Assembly: GCA_040754075.1 (NCBI GenBank)
Contig: JBFMDH010000034.1
Coordinates: 1-64,000, forward strand
DNA from: Acidobacteriota bacterium
GTDB lineage: Bacteria > Acidobacteriota > Blastocatellia > UBA7656
Length of the DNA stretch: 64,000 bases
Reading direction: 5' to 3'
Shown here: positions 43,930 through 53,006 of the stretch, in pieces
Layout: every line of letters starts with the position of its first letter
Numbering within the stretch: the first letter of the stretch is position 1
Program-made: the position numbers and the translations under genes
The notes under the pieces: generated by a model
What the model saw: only the letters and a program-made list of their open reading frames with translations
Databases searched by the model: none
Told to the model about the DNA's origin: nothing

Positions 43930-44136
43930 ATGAGCATAACCATTGAAGCGATTTATGAGAACGGAGTTTTCAAGCCTTTAACGCCGGTTAAGGATATTTC
44001 CGAAAACGAAAAGGTGAAGCTGACAGTCAATCCTGTCAGTTTGATTGATTATCAACGCCGCCACCGCATTAAAGGTGATCCGGAACTTTTTCGTGAAATA
44101 GGCGATTCGGATAAATATAGTTTGCTTGAGGATTAA
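43930..44136 (+). CDS. DUF104-type antitoxin
   Basis: The 68-residue protein starts MSITIEAIYENGVFKPLTPV, the AF2212/DUF104 signature of small antitoxins, followed by SENEKVKLTVNP. I chose the ATG at 43930 behind GAGGGACGGGCG. It ends four bases before the PIN-domain gene, the usual antitoxin-then-toxin order. DUF104 proteins neutralise PIN-family nucleases and often repress their own promoter. The C-terminal half (YQRRHRIKGDPELFREIGD) would bind the toxin. Confidence 0.85.
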   Translation: MSITIEAIYENGVFKPLTPVKDISENEKVKLTVNPVSLIDYQRRHRIKGDPELFREIGDSDKYSLLED

Positions 44137-44140
44137 CTCT

Positions 44141-44638
44141 ATGTTGCGAGCTATTCCTCAAGGAGCGGTTTGTTTTATTGACGCCAACATCGTTTATTAT
44201 CACATTTTTGATACCCCACCACTTTCGGAGGAATGTTCGGATTTTTTATATCGGGTGGAACAGGGCGAATTAACACGGGTGATTTCGTCAGATATTCTTG
44301 CTGATGCTGTGCATAAAGTGATGATGACAGAGTTGGTTGCTCTGCATGGCATTCCCCGGGCAGGTATATTGGCAAGAGTAAAAAAACACCCAGAGTTGCT
44401 AGATTCATTAAATTTGCATAAAGCAATTCCTCCAATCATCCGAGGATTAAATGTAATTGTTGAACCCATCACTTTGGAACTGTTAGAAGCCGCAACTGAA
44501 CTGTCCGTTCAATATCGCCTGCTCACCAATGACGCGCTCATTCTTACGACCATGAAAAAATTCGGCATCGAACACCTTGCAACCAACGATAATGATTTTG
44601 ATAATATTTCTGACATACAGGTTTGGAAACCCAGATGA
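44141..44638 (+). CDS. PIN-domain ribonuclease toxin (VapC-like)
   Basis: The 165-residue protein has the PIN acidic residues: FIDANIV at the N-terminus, ISSDILADAVHKVM (about residue 50), LTNDALIL (about 130) and HLATNDNDFDNI near the C-terminus. PIN toxins are Mg-dependent RNases. It starts four bases after the DUF104 gene, forming a toxin-antitoxin operon. The ATG at 44141 is favoured over one five codons earlier, which would overlap the antitoxin end. Confidence 0.88.
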   Translation: MLRAIPQGAVCFIDANIVYYHIFDTPPLSEECSDFLYRVEQGELTRVISSDILADAVHKVMMTELVALHGIPRAGILARVKKHPELLDSLNLHKAIPPIIRGLNVIVEPITLELLEAATELSVQYRLLTNDALILTTMKKFGIEHLATNDNDFDNISDIQVWKPR

Positions 44639-44677
44639 AGTTGTCGATAGAAATTTAGAATTTGATTAAGTGAAGTT

Positions 44678-45682
44678 GTGCTGAAGACTTTAGAAAATTA
44701 CCTCACCGATGAACCGACCGCAAACTGGCTGCTGGAGCCGCTTTGGCGGCAACTTGGTCATGACCGCCGCTTTGCCAGAATCTTCATCGCTTCGATTATC
44801 GGGCATCTCATATTTTATGCCATTCTCGTTCGTTTCGATTTGAAGATGGAATTCGCCGAGCAAAAAGCGCGCGGGCAAGGCGAGCGCGTCGAAATTGTCG
44901 AAGTTGCGCCGCCCGCGAATAAAGGCTTACTGCCGCGTTCGATTAATGAACCGCTCGAACGCGCAGACCTCAGCCAGTTAAAATACGACCCCAATAATGC
45001 CAACGATAAAAATTTGCTGGCGCGGTCGCCCAATCCGACCACCGCGCGCGGCGTAGAAACCAAACTGCCGAGCGCCACCCAGATTGAAAAGCAGGTTGAA
45101 CGGACGCGAAACAACGCCACCTCTGGAAGCGGCACGGCAAACACGGCGACGGCAAGCCCAGCGACGCCCGCCCCCCGCCCCGCCGATAGCCCAAGCGTGC
45201 AACCGGCAACTGCGCCGCCAACCCCTGCAACAGCGGAAACTTCATCGCAACCGGCAACCTCACCCCCTGCCACAGCGCCCGCGCCGCAACCGAGTGAACC
45301 CGCCACCAAGGCGCAACCGGCTACCCCTGCGGGAACTCCCAATGCCGGAAACCAACAGAATAAAGCTTTCGGCACACAGGAAACCGAAGCCCAGTACAAT
45401 GCCTATATTCGCGCCAAAATCAAAAAGGTCAACGAACGCATTTATCCGAAAGAATTGGTCAAAGATTTGCTCGGCGACCGCGTTTCTGCTGACTTTCGAT
45501 TGGTCATTCGGCGCGGCGGTGAGATCGCTTCTTTGCAACAACTGCGCTCAACCGGATTTTCTGCGCTTGACAACATCGCGCGACAAGCGATATACACAGC
45601 TAAGCCCTTCGACGGCTACCCCTCAAATGCAGGAGATACAATCACACTCACGGTGACTGTTTATTATGCGCCCTGGCGGTGA
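44678..45682 (+). CDS. TonB-like energy transducer
   Basis: The 334-residue protein has a short cytoplasmic N-terminus, one transmembrane helix (FARIFIASIIGHLIFYAILV), and a long Pro/Ala/Thr-rich periplasmic spacer (about 130-230). The C-terminal domain follows the TonB/TolA C-terminal pattern (YNAYIRAKIKKVNERIYP, ADFRLVIRRGGEIASLQQLR, LDNIARQAIYTAKPFDGYP). Such proteins pass proton-motive energy to outer-membrane receptors; no ExbB/ExbD is nearby. It starts with GTG. It ends six bases before the SpoIID/LytB gene, so the two are probably co-transcribed. Confidence 0.82.
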   Translation: MLKTLENYLTDEPTANWLLEPLWRQLGHDRRFARIFIASIIGHLIFYAILVRFDLKMEFAEQKARGQGERVEIVEVAPPANKGLLPRSINEPLERADLSQLKYDPNNANDKNLLARSPNPTTARGVETKLPSATQIEKQVERTRNNATSGSGTANTATASPATPAPRPADSPSVQPATAPPTPATAETSSQPATSPPATAPAPQPSEPATKAQPATPAGTPNAGNQQNKAFGTQETEAQYNAYIRAKIKKVNERIYPKELVKDLLGDRVSADFRLVIRRGGEIASLQQLRSTGFSALDNIARQAIYTAKPFDGYPSNAGDTITLTVTVYYAPWR

Positions 45683-45688
45683 TCTCTC

Positions 45689-48388
45689 ATGCTTTCACAA
45701 AGAAGTTTTCTCTATTACAAGCGAAGCCTGGCTTTCGCGCTTGTCGGTTTACTCGTAACCGGTTTGACTTTTAACAATCTGACGTTGGCGCAAAACAGTA
45801 AAAATCGCACCAGCGCGACCATCAACAAAAGTGCAACTTCATCAACGACGCGCACCAGCGCGACCAATAGTTACGGCGCAAGCGGGCCCCTCGTCCGCAT
45901 CGCACTGGTTACGGATGTCGCATCCGTCGCGCTCAGTTCAGCAACCGGACTGGCGATTCGCGCAAATTCGTCGGATAAAAAAGTTTTTGCCAACGGGCAA
46001 ATCCTTGCCGAAATTCACCAACCGACCAAACCCGACACCATCGCGCAGGCCTCTGACGATGCGCCGCTCAAACCGCCGACTTCGACCACCATCACCGCCA
46101 CCGGCAGCGCCTATCATGTCGAAATCACTTCTGCCAGCGATTTAGCCAAAGCCAAACGCATCACTGAAAATGTCAAAACCCGCTATGACCAGACTGCGAA
46201 ATACAGCTACGACGGGCAAAACGGCACTTATAAAATCATCACCGGCAATTACAAATCGAAAGTTCAGGCATTGGATATGCTCGCGGTTTTACGCGAAGCC
46301 GGTTACGGCAAAGCGCGACTCGTCGCCATACAAAACAACGCCGCAAAAAACACCAGCAGCACCAAACCGGTAACCTACAAAGCCCAACCGGCAAGCAAGG
46401 ATGTAGCAAAACCCGCAGCGCCCAATTCGCGACCGGCGATTCTCACAACCCAGATTGCCGCATTCAGCGCCAGCAAAATGATTGCCGCAAGCGATAAAAC
46501 GCTTATCATTTCCGCCGAAGCCTCTGATATCGAAGCCGGTGATGACCAAGAAAACCGTTCCTATCGCACAGCGAAAACTGCTGCTTCATCAACCGGCAAA
46601 CCCTTGACCATTCGCGTAAGCGGCAAGGATTATCGCGGCGACATTCATCTGAAACTCAATGAACGCGGGCGCATCAATGTTATCAATGTCCTGCCGATGG
46701 AAGATTATTTGCGCGGCGTGGTTCCCGTTGAACTCTCGCCTTCGATTGCGCAAATCGAAGCGTTAAAAGCGCAGGCGGTAGCGGCGCGCTCCTATGCGCT
46801 TGCGACTTTAGGGCGCTTTAAAGATGAAGGATTTGATTTGCGCGATGACCAGCGTTCACAAGTTTATGGCGGCTATTCGGTTGAACACCCCACCACCAAT
46901 CGCGCCGTCGAAGAGACCCGCGGGGTGGTCGCTTTAACGTTCAATGAAAGCGGCAAAGGCAGCGCCATCGAAGCCCTCTACACGGCGGATTGTGGCGGCA
47001 AAACCGAAAACAGTGAAAATATTTTTAGCGGTCGGGCAATCGGTTATCTGCGTTCGGTTGATTGCGCGATGGATAAGGATTTGACCCAAAGCCGCGAGCT
47101 TGCATCGGTCGCCAAATTTGAACAACTCAATGAACCCTTCGGGCATTCGCTGTCGCGTGATGTCGCCCTGCTTGCGGTTTTAGGATTCAACCTGCCCAAT
47201 AAGGTTTCCAAAGATTATCTGGACGATGCGGTTGACCGCAGCGAATTGCAGACGTGGGCTGAACGCGCCGCGAAACTGACGCGGGAAATTGCCCCAAGAG
47301 ATTCGCGCCGGGACTCTTCGAGCCGCGATGAAACAAACGCCTTTGACATCCACCATGAAATGGCTTTGCTGCGCTCGAACAAACGCGACATCACCAAACT
47401 TCCGTCTTTTGCAACATTGATTGCGCTTGCAACCTACGGCGAAAATCGCGAAAGCTTGTTTATGTCGCAATCCGAAACCGATTATCTCCTGGCGGGACTT
47501 GGCGGCGAAGAAGTTTCGCGCGAGATGCGCGCCGATTTAGCCTTGCTTATCAAAGACAACATTTTGCGTTTGCCGGGAAGCGGGCAAATCAACACCCGCT
47601 CGTCCATTACACGCGCTCATGCGCTTGAAACCTTTGCCCGCGCCATTCGGTTCAAATCGCAAACCGGCACGATAAATTTACAGAGCGCCACCGCTGTCAT
47701 TGCAAAAAACAACGTGTTGACGATTGTCGCAGCCAGAAATGCCATCGCGCGAACCCCATCTGTGACGATGGCAAGCGCACGTCCATCGAGGACAGCGAAC
47801 GGGCAACAGGATGTAGAAATTGAAAAGGACGCGCGGTTATTTAAAGTATTCGGCGACCACAGCTACGCGGTTGAACGCCTCGGCATCATCGGTGGCGAAC
47901 GCCTCACCTATCATTTGAACGCCAGCGGGCGAATTGATTTCCTCGAAGTCGATGGCGCGCATCGCGATGTCGCAAGAGAGCAGGTCGCAGACGCCTCGAA
48001 ATGGCAGGAGAGTTTAAGCCCCGATGATACAGCCAGGCGTTTGACACGCGCTCGTATTGATGTCGGCGACATTGAAACCATTACGCCGCTCAAATATGGC
48101 GCGTCGGGTCGCGTGGTTGAACTCGAAATCGTCGGCTCGAATAAAACTCTGCAACTGCGCGGGCAACAGATTCGCACGGCATTCGGACTCAAAGAAAATC
48201 CTTTAATGATTGAACGCGAACGCAACGCCCAGGGTGAAATCACCAACTTTATTTTTACAGGCAAAGGCTGGGGACACGGCGTCGGCATGTGCCAGATCGG
48301 CGCAGCCAGACTTGCTAAACAGGGACAATCCTACATTGGCATTCTGCAAAAATATTACGCCGGGGTCAGCGTGCAGAAAATTTATTGA
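45689..48388 (+). CDS. SpoIID/LytB-domain exported protein
   Basis: The 899-residue protein has a signal anchor (RSLAFALVGLLVTGLTF). A SPOR-like segment follows (YHVEITSASDLAKAKRITENV ends near GYGKARLVA). The SpoIID/LytB domain begins LTIRVSGKDYRGDIHLKLNE and includes MEDYLRGVVPVELSPS, EALKAQAVAARSYAL and LYTADCGGKTE. The C-terminal hallmark GWGHGVGMCQIGA lies at about residue 865. SpoIID is a lytic transglycosylase acting on peptidoglycan glycans. Here a roughly 380-residue insert separates the two conserved halves. It may take part in cell-wall remodelling or outer-membrane function; no sporulation genes are seen. Confidence 0.85.
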   Translation: MLSQRSFLYYKRSLAFALVGLLVTGLTFNNLTLAQNSKNRTSATINKSATSSTTRTSATNSYGASGPLVRIALVTDVASVALSSATGLAIRANSSDKKVFANGQILAEIHQPTKPDTIAQASDDAPLKPPTSTTITATGSAYHVEITSASDLAKAKRITENVKTRYDQTAKYSYDGQNGTYKIITGNYKSKVQALDMLAVLREAGYGKARLVAIQNNAAKNTSSTKPVTYKAQPASKDVAKPAAPNSRPAILTTQIAAFSASKMIAASDKTLIISAEASDIEAGDDQENRSYRTAKTAASSTGKPLTIRVSGKDYRGDIHLKLNERGRINVINVLPMEDYLRGVVPVELSPSIAQIEALKAQAVAARSYALATLGRFKDEGFDLRDDQRSQVYGGYSVEHPTTNRAVEETRGVVALTFNESGKGSAIEALYTADCGGKTENSENIFSGRAIGYLRSVDCAMDKDLTQSRELASVAKFEQLNEPFGHSLSRDVALLAVLGFNLPNKVSKDYLDDAVDRSELQTWAERAAKLTREIAPRDSRRDSSSRDETNAFDIHHEMALLRSNKRDITKLPSFATLIALATYGENRESLFMSQSETDYLLAGLGGEEVSREMRADLALLIKDNILRLPGSGQINTRSSITRAHALETFARAIRFKSQTGTINLQSATAVIAKNNVLTIVAARNAIARTPSVTMASARPSRTANGQQDVEIEKDARLFKVFGDHSYAVERLGIIGGERLTYHLNASGRIDFLEVDGAHRDVAREQVADASKWQESLSPDDTARRLTRARIDVGDIETITPLKYGASGRVVELEIVGSNKTLQLRGQQIRTAFGLKENPLMIERERNAQGEITNFIFTGKGWGHGVGMCQIGAARLAKQGQSYIGILQKYYAGVSVQKIY

Positions 48389-48510
48389 GTCAAAGCGGGT
48401 AGAGCATTTTGGGCATAAAGTGTCTCGCCGCTTCCGCGCGGAGCAGACACAGCAGTTGTAGAAACCGTCGTGTGACCTTCTGCAACTCTGTGCCCTCTGC
48501 GTTTGCGAAC

Positions 48511-48635
48511 TAGAGCGGTTTGCGATTGAGTTTACTCAGCCTCGGTTGAGAAAGCGGTCTTTGACCGCGTATGACGGGAAACCCGGTCAAAGACCGCTTT
48601 CTCAACTTGAGTAAATAGTTTTGCAAACTGCTATA
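48511..48635. mobile_element. 125-bp palindromic MITE-like element, copy 1
   Basis: The ends TAGAGCGGTTTGC and GCAAACTGCTATA are imperfect inverted termini (about 20 of 27 positions). The core is a long hairpin GAAAGCGGTCTTTGACCG...CGGTCAAAGACCGCTTTC. An element of identical length and the same design is at 61711-61835. The rest of the 545-bp gap (48389-48933) holds CCCGACT-type repeat units near 48790 and no gene. Confidence 0.82.
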
Positions 48636-48933
48636 AAAACAATTTTCTAAGGCGAAGTAGATTGATGGAAAATCAACCGGCTCAGGAATCAGTTTGAATC
48701 TTGATTCCCGGATCGGGCGGATGAAACGGAATGTAGAACAATGATTTTCCGTCTGAGCATTCACGAATTTTGAAACCCGACTAAAACCCCACTCCCGATT
48801 CCCGACTCGATTATCTGAACCACATTTATCAATTCATCAATCAAAAAAATCATTCCCTGCTTTTCTAAAATGCCGGTTTGATGATTTAATCTGTGACCGC
48901 CGACAAATTCTTGAGCACACACTCGAAATCTGA

Positions 48934-49452
48934 ATGAGCCGAAGCCTAAAAATCATCGCGCTTCTCGTCATCATCTTTGTGCCCTTGGGATTTTTCATCC
49001 CTCGCGCCACAAATCGCCCAACCGCGCCCAAACAACCGATTGAATACAATCACTGGCAGCACGTTGTGAGCCAAGACGGCCCGCAACTTGATTGCGATTT
49101 CTGTCATGAAAATGCCGATAAATCTCCGCACGCGACGATCCCGAATATTTCAACCTGTATGGGCTGCCACGTCGCGGTCAAAACCGAAAGCCCGGAGATT
49201 CAAAAACTCGCGGAATTTTACAAGCGCAAAGAACAACCCAAGTGGGTGCGGGTTTATTATTTCGAGCGCGAAGCCAATGTCTTTTTTTCGCATAAGCCGC
49301 ACCTCAAAGCCAAAATGGAGTGCAAAGAATGTCACGGCGAGGTGACCGCATCGCCCGGAGTCAAACGCGAAGTCAACATGACCATGAGCTGGTGTTTGGA
49401 TTGTCATCGCCAGCGTCAGGCAAGCATCGATTGTTACGTATGCCATCGGTAG
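48934..49452 (+). CDS. actA: alternative complex III pentaheme cytochrome subunit
   Basis: The 172-residue protein has an N-terminal membrane anchor (SLKIIALLVIIFVPLGFFI) and five CxxCH heme-binding motifs: CDFCH, CMGCH, CKECH, CLDCH and CYVCH. This is the multiheme cytochrome c of alternative complex III, a quinol:electron acceptor oxidoreductase that substitutes for the bc1 complex. It sits in the periplasm and relays electrons from the iron-sulfur subunit. Its stop codon lies inside the left arm of an inverted repeat flanking the S23 gene. Its C-terminus follows the usual NMTMSWCLDCHR pattern of the family. Confidence 0.9.
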   Translation: MSRSLKIIALLVIIFVPLGFFIPRATNRPTAPKQPIEYNHWQHVVSQDGPQLDCDFCHENADKSPHATIPNISTCMGCHVAVKTESPEIQKLAEFYKRKEQPKWVRVYYFEREANVFFSHKPHLKAKMECKECHGEVTASPGVKREVNMTMSWCLDCHRQRQASIDCYVCHR

Positions 49453-49915
49453 CCGGTAGCCGGTGGCTTTGATTCTTCCGGGATTTTGTATGACTTCAAA
49501 AAGCTATCAAGATTTAGAAGTTTGGCAGAGAGCAATGGATGTGGTTGTTGAATGCTATCGGGTCACACAAGCTTTTCCAAAGAGCGAAGTTTATGGATTG
49601 ACCAATCAGTTACAACGCGCTGCCGTGTCAATTCCGGCTAATATCGCGGAAGGGCAAGGGCGGCAATATGACTCAGAATTTATTCAATTTCTATATGTCG
49701 CACCCGGTTCGCTAACAGAGTTGGAAACGCATATTCAAATAGCCGCACGGCTCAATTATCTGGCTTCATCAGAAGCAAATCATTTATTGGCTAAAACAGG
49801 AGAGGTAGGGCGATTGCTGAACGGTTTAATCAGATTTTTACGAAGCAAAACACAGAATAAATAACCGGCACCGATTACTCGCTGCCAGTTACCGACCACC
49901 GGCTACCGGCTACCG
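49447..49915. mobile_element. S23 gene cassette flanked by 20-bp perfect inverted repeats
   Basis: CGGTAGCCGGTAGCCGGTGG (49447-49466) and CCACCGGCTACCGGCTACCG (49896-49915) are exact reverse complements and are made of a 7-bp unit (GGTAGCC). They bracket one S23-family gene. The left arm begins in the last codon of actA and the right arm ends nine bases before the ATG of actB. It reads as a compact insertion into an operon that is otherwise contiguous. Confidence 0.7.
49490..49864 (+). CDS. four-helix-bundle protein, S23/IVS family
   Basis: The 124-residue protein has the signature of the 23S rRNA intervening-sequence (S23) family: YQDLEVWQRAMDVVVECYRV, PKSEVYGLTNQLQRAAVSIP, ANIAEGQGR and the helix EFIQFLYVAPGSLTELETHIQIAARL. 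Homologues fold as pentameric four-helix bundles with basic surfaces, related to the Avd protein of diversity-generating retroelements; the cellular role is unclear. The start at 49490 (MTSKSYQDLEV) is family-typical. It interrupts the complex III cluster and has no functional tie to it. Confidence 0.93.
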   Translation: MTSKSYQDLEVWQRAMDVVVECYRVTQAFPKSEVYGLTNQLQRAAVSIPANIAEGQGRQYDSEFIQFLYVAPGSLTELETHIQIAARLNYLASSEANHLLAKTGEVGRLLNGLIRFLRSKTQNK

Positions 49916-49924
49916 ACCACTGAT

Positions 49925-52150
49925 ATGAAACGACGTGAATTCATCATCCTTTCAAGCGTAGGCGCAAGTGCAGCGGGCGTCTTTTCGGCGTGCGGGCACC
50001 CGGAAGAAAAACTCATTCCCGCGCTCATTCCTGATGAAGAATACATCCCCGGTATTGATGTATGGAAAGCTTCGACCTGCGCGATGTGCGACGCGGGCTG
50101 CGGCATTCTTGTGAGAACCCGCGACCACAAAGCCAATAAAATCGAAGGCAACCCCAATCACCCGGTCAATCGCGGCGCGCTGTGTGCGCGTGGGCAAGCG
50201 GGACTGCAAGTGCTATACAACCCCGACCGCATCAAAGCGCCGATGAAACGCGCGGGCGAACGCGGCGCAGGTCAATTTGAAGAAATCACTTGGGACGAAG
50301 CGATAAAGACGCTTGGTGATAAACTGCGCGAACTAAGCGCGGGTGGAAAGGCAAACGCCGCACACTTTTTTACAACTGACCAGAGAGGGATTACTGCGCA
50401 CGTCGCATCGCGTTTGATGAATGCGTATGGTTCGCAAGCTTATCTGGTAAAACCGTTGTTTAGCGAAGAACAATCGCTAGGTGGATACTCAGATAGTTTT
50501 CCAGGGGTTAATAAACCGGTCTTTGATATAGCGAATGCGACGTTTTTACTCTCATTTGGTGCGCGGTTTTTAGAAAATTGGCATTCGCCATTAATGTACG
50601 CCCGCGCCTATGGCGAGTTTCGCCGCGCAAGCGGAAAAGCGCGCGGCAAATTCGTTCAAGTCGAACCACGAATGTCGCTGACCGGCGCAAACGCTGATGA
50701 GTGGTTGCCTGCAAAAACCAGCAGTGAAGCATTGGTTGCGCTTGCTATCGCGCAGGTGATTATCCGTGAAGGTTTAGCTAAGCATGCGCCTGATGCGGCG
50801 TTTGTTAAATCGCTTGAAAACTACGCGCCTGAAAAAACCGCCGTTTTAACCGATATTCCTGCCGAAAAAATTATTCAGGTTGCGCGTGAATTTGCGAAAG
50901 CTGAAAAGCCGCTTGCGTTGACTAGTAATGCGGTCGCCATGACGAATGGTTTGCCTGGTCAAGTGTGGGGAAATTTCTTAAACACCTTGGTCGGTAATAT
51001 TAATCAAAAAGGCGGCGTGTTGTTATCGAATAGAGACTACAATTTTCCATTGAAAAAATTAAACCCTGTAGACCGATTCCCCGATGTCAGGTATGGCAAT
51101 ATTCCGATGATACTGGCTGACCGCCCAATAGAAGTTTTAATGATTCATCAGTTCAATCCGGTTTATGTTCTTCCAGCAACAAAAGAGAAGTTGAAAGCCA
51201 TTCCCTTCATCGCCAGTTTTTCATCGTTTTTTGATGAAACAACTGAACTGGCAGATTTACTGCTTCCCGACCATACTTTTTTAGAGAGTTGGGATTTAAC
51301 TACCAGTGACATCACTAGCGATTTTATTGTGAATTTGACGAAACCGGTCGTTCAACCCGAATTCAACACTAGGCAAACTGCCGACGTGTTGATTGCCATT
51401 AGTCGCTTGTTGGGGGATAAAGTGGCTTCCTCAATTCCCATTACGTCAGCCGAAGAGATCGTTAAACAGGATTTCACCGCTTTTGCAAATAACGGCGCTC
51501 CGCCGGTTCCGAAACAGAAAGCTTCTGAAGCCGAAGAGTCTGAAGATGAAGAAGCTGAAGAGGAAGAAGATACCTGGACGCCGCTCAGCGAAAAGGGATT
51601 TTTAATCAGTCAGGTTAAAAATCAGACAACGAGTGAACCGCAACGAACTGCGCCGGCAAAAACTCTCGATGATTCGTTGCTTACCGTTGCAAAGGAAAAT
51701 TCCGAATATTCTTTGACCTTTTTGCCTTACGAACACCCGACACATGGTTCAGGCGAACAGGCCAATTTGCCCGTGCTTCAAGAACTGCCGGATGCGTTGA
51801 CTTCGGTGATGTGGGGCAGTTGGGTTGAGATTAATCCTAAGACTGCTGCGCAACTTGGTATCAAAGATGGCGATTTAATTGAAGTCTCTTCGCAAAACGG
51901 TGCCGTGCGCGCTCCTGTAGTTTTGTATCCGGCAATCCGCCCCGATGTGATTGCCATGCCGCTCGGTCAAGGACACACGAGTTTTGGACGTTATGCGAAA
52001 AATATTGGCACCAACCTGTTTGAATTGCCGATTGCCGATTGGGTTGAAGATTCAAAACCAATTCGCGTGAAAGTGACGAAGATTTCAAGTGACGGAAAAC
52101 TCATTCGCTTCGGCACGGGATTGCCTGAGCATATTGAATCGAAAAGATGA
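49925..52150 (+). CDS. actB: alternative complex III large subunit, molybdopterin-oxidoreductase-like part
   Basis: The 741-residue protein has a twin-arginine signal with possible lipobox (KRREFIILSSVGASAAGVFSAC). A CxxCxxxC...C iron-sulfur motif follows (STCAMCDAGCGILV then GALCARG), then a molybdopterin-oxidoreductase fold (about 60-520) and a C-terminal MopB-binding-like barrel (WVEINPKTAAQLGIKDGDLI). In many ACIII clusters this part is fused to the four-cluster ferredoxin domain; here that is a separate downstream gene. A very acidic stretch (about 533-553) interrupts the chain before the last domain. Codon use in 50.3-51.7 kb looks more AT-rich than at either end. The twin-arginine signal places it in the periplasm. 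Confidence 0.88.
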   Translation: MKRREFIILSSVGASAAGVFSACGHPEEKLIPALIPDEEYIPGIDVWKASTCAMCDAGCGILVRTRDHKANKIEGNPNHPVNRGALCARGQAGLQVLYNPDRIKAPMKRAGERGAGQFEEITWDEAIKTLGDKLRELSAGGKANAAHFFTTDQRGITAHVASRLMNAYGSQAYLVKPLFSEEQSLGGYSDSFPGVNKPVFDIANATFLLSFGARFLENWHSPLMYARAYGEFRRASGKARGKFVQVEPRMSLTGANADEWLPAKTSSEALVALAIAQVIIREGLAKHAPDAAFVKSLENYAPEKTAVLTDIPAEKIIQVAREFAKAEKPLALTSNAVAMTNGLPGQVWGNFLNTLVGNINQKGGVLLSNRDYNFPLKKLNPVDRFPDVRYGNIPMILADRPIEVLMIHQFNPVYVLPATKEKLKAIPFIASFSSFFDETTELADLLLPDHTFLESWDLTTSDITSDFIVNLTKPVVQPEFNTRQTADVLIAISRLLGDKVASSIPITSAEEIVKQDFTAFANNGAPPVPKQKASEAEESEDEEAEEEEDTWTPLSEKGFLISQVKNQTTSEPQRTAPAKTLDDSLLTVAKENSEYSLTFLPYEHPTHGSGEQANLPVLQELPDALTSVMWGSWVEINPKTAAQLGIKDGDLIEVSSQNGAVRAPVVLYPAIRPDVIAMPLGQGHTSFGRYAKNIGTNLFELPIADWVEDSKPIRVKVTKISSDGKLIRFGTGLPEHIESKR

Positions 52151-52173
52151 GCAAGGTCTCGCGAGTCTAGAAA

Positions 52174-52261
52174 GTCTCGCGAGTCTGGCGAGTCTTGCAG
52201 ACTGACGAGCCTAAAGAGTTATTCACAATCGAAATTCTAAAACTCGCCAGACTCGCGAGAC
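52174..52261. repeat. 20-bp perfect inverted repeat between the two ActB genes
   Basis: GTCTCGCGAGTCTGGCGAGT (52174-52193) and ACTCGCCAGACTCGCGAGAC (52242-52261) are exact reverse complements with a 48-nt loop. Additional GTCTCGCGA and AGTCT units precede and follow. It lies in the 145-bp gap inside the operon, exactly where ActB is split into two genes. Confidence 0.75.
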
Positions 52262-52295
52262 TGGGAGCGCAGCGAACCGCGAGACTAAAAAAACT

Positions 52296-53006
52296 ATGAG
52301 CGAAGCCAAATCAACAACTAATAAACCGCAGTGGGCGATGGTCATTGACCTTGATCGTTGCACAGGGTGTGAAGCCTGCGTTGTCGCTTGCAACGTCGAA
52401 AACAACATTCCGCAGGTCGGCGCAGAAGAAGCGGCGCGCGGGCGCACCATCAACTGGATTCGCATCGAACGTTATTTTGAAGGCGAATTTCCCGACGTGC
52501 GCGTCAAGTTTCGCCCCGTCATGTGCCAGCACTGCGAAGAAGCGCCATGCGAGCCGGTCTGCCCGGTCTATGCCACTTATCATACCGACGAAGGTTTGAA
52601 CGCGCAGGTCTATAATCGCTGCGTCGGCACGCGCTACTGCGCCAACAATTGCCCGTACTCGGTGCGCTTCTTTAATTTTTACGACCCCAAATATGATGCG
52701 CCTCTCGAAAAAGCCTGGAACCCGGAAGTTTCAATTCGTGATAGCGGGGTGATGGAAAAATGCACCTTCTGCATTCAACGCATTCGCGCCGGCGAAGAGA
52801 AAGCCAAAGATGAAAATCGCCCGGTGAAAGATGGCGATGTCACCCCGGCTTGCGTGCAGACCTGTCCGACGACGGCGATGGTTTTCGGCAACATCGCTGA
52901 CCCGACCAGCGCCGTCGCGAAATTATCCAGGAGCAGCCGCGCGGAAAAATTACTCGAAGATTTAGGCACTAAACCGCGCGTGATTTATCTCAAAGGCGGC
53001 GAATGA
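52296..53006 (+). CDS. alternative complex III iron-sulfur subunit (ActB ferredoxin-like part)
   Basis: The 236-residue protein binds up to four iron-sulfur clusters, shown by CTGCEACVVAC, CQHCEEAPCEPVCP, CVGTRYCANNCP and CTFC...CVQTCP. It matches the C-terminal half of fused ActB and also NrfC/PsrB-like ferredoxin subunits. It would wire electrons from the quinol site in ActC to ActA. It has no own signal peptide, so export presumably occurs as a complex with the twin-arginine-bearing partner. It begins 145 bp after actB, across an inverted repeat. Confidence 0.9.
   Translation: MSEAKSTTNKPQWAMVIDLDRCTGCEACVVACNVENNIPQVGAEEAARGRTINWIRIERYFEGEFPDVRVKFRPVMCQHCEEAPCEPVCPVYATYHTDEGLNAQVYNRCVGTRYCANNCPYSVRFFNFYDPKYDAPLEKAWNPEVSIRDSGVMEKCTFCIQRIRAGEEKAKDENRPVKDGDVTPACVQTCPTTAMVFGNIADPTSAVAKLSRSSRAEKLLEDLGTKPRVIYLKGGE

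Noticed and set aside
44815-45656. Overlapping long frames on both strands in the TonB-like gene
   Set aside because: They are by-products of the repetitive Pro/Ala/Thr spacer, which leaves several frames free of stops. Only the TonB frame has a transmembrane helix and a recognised C-terminal domain.
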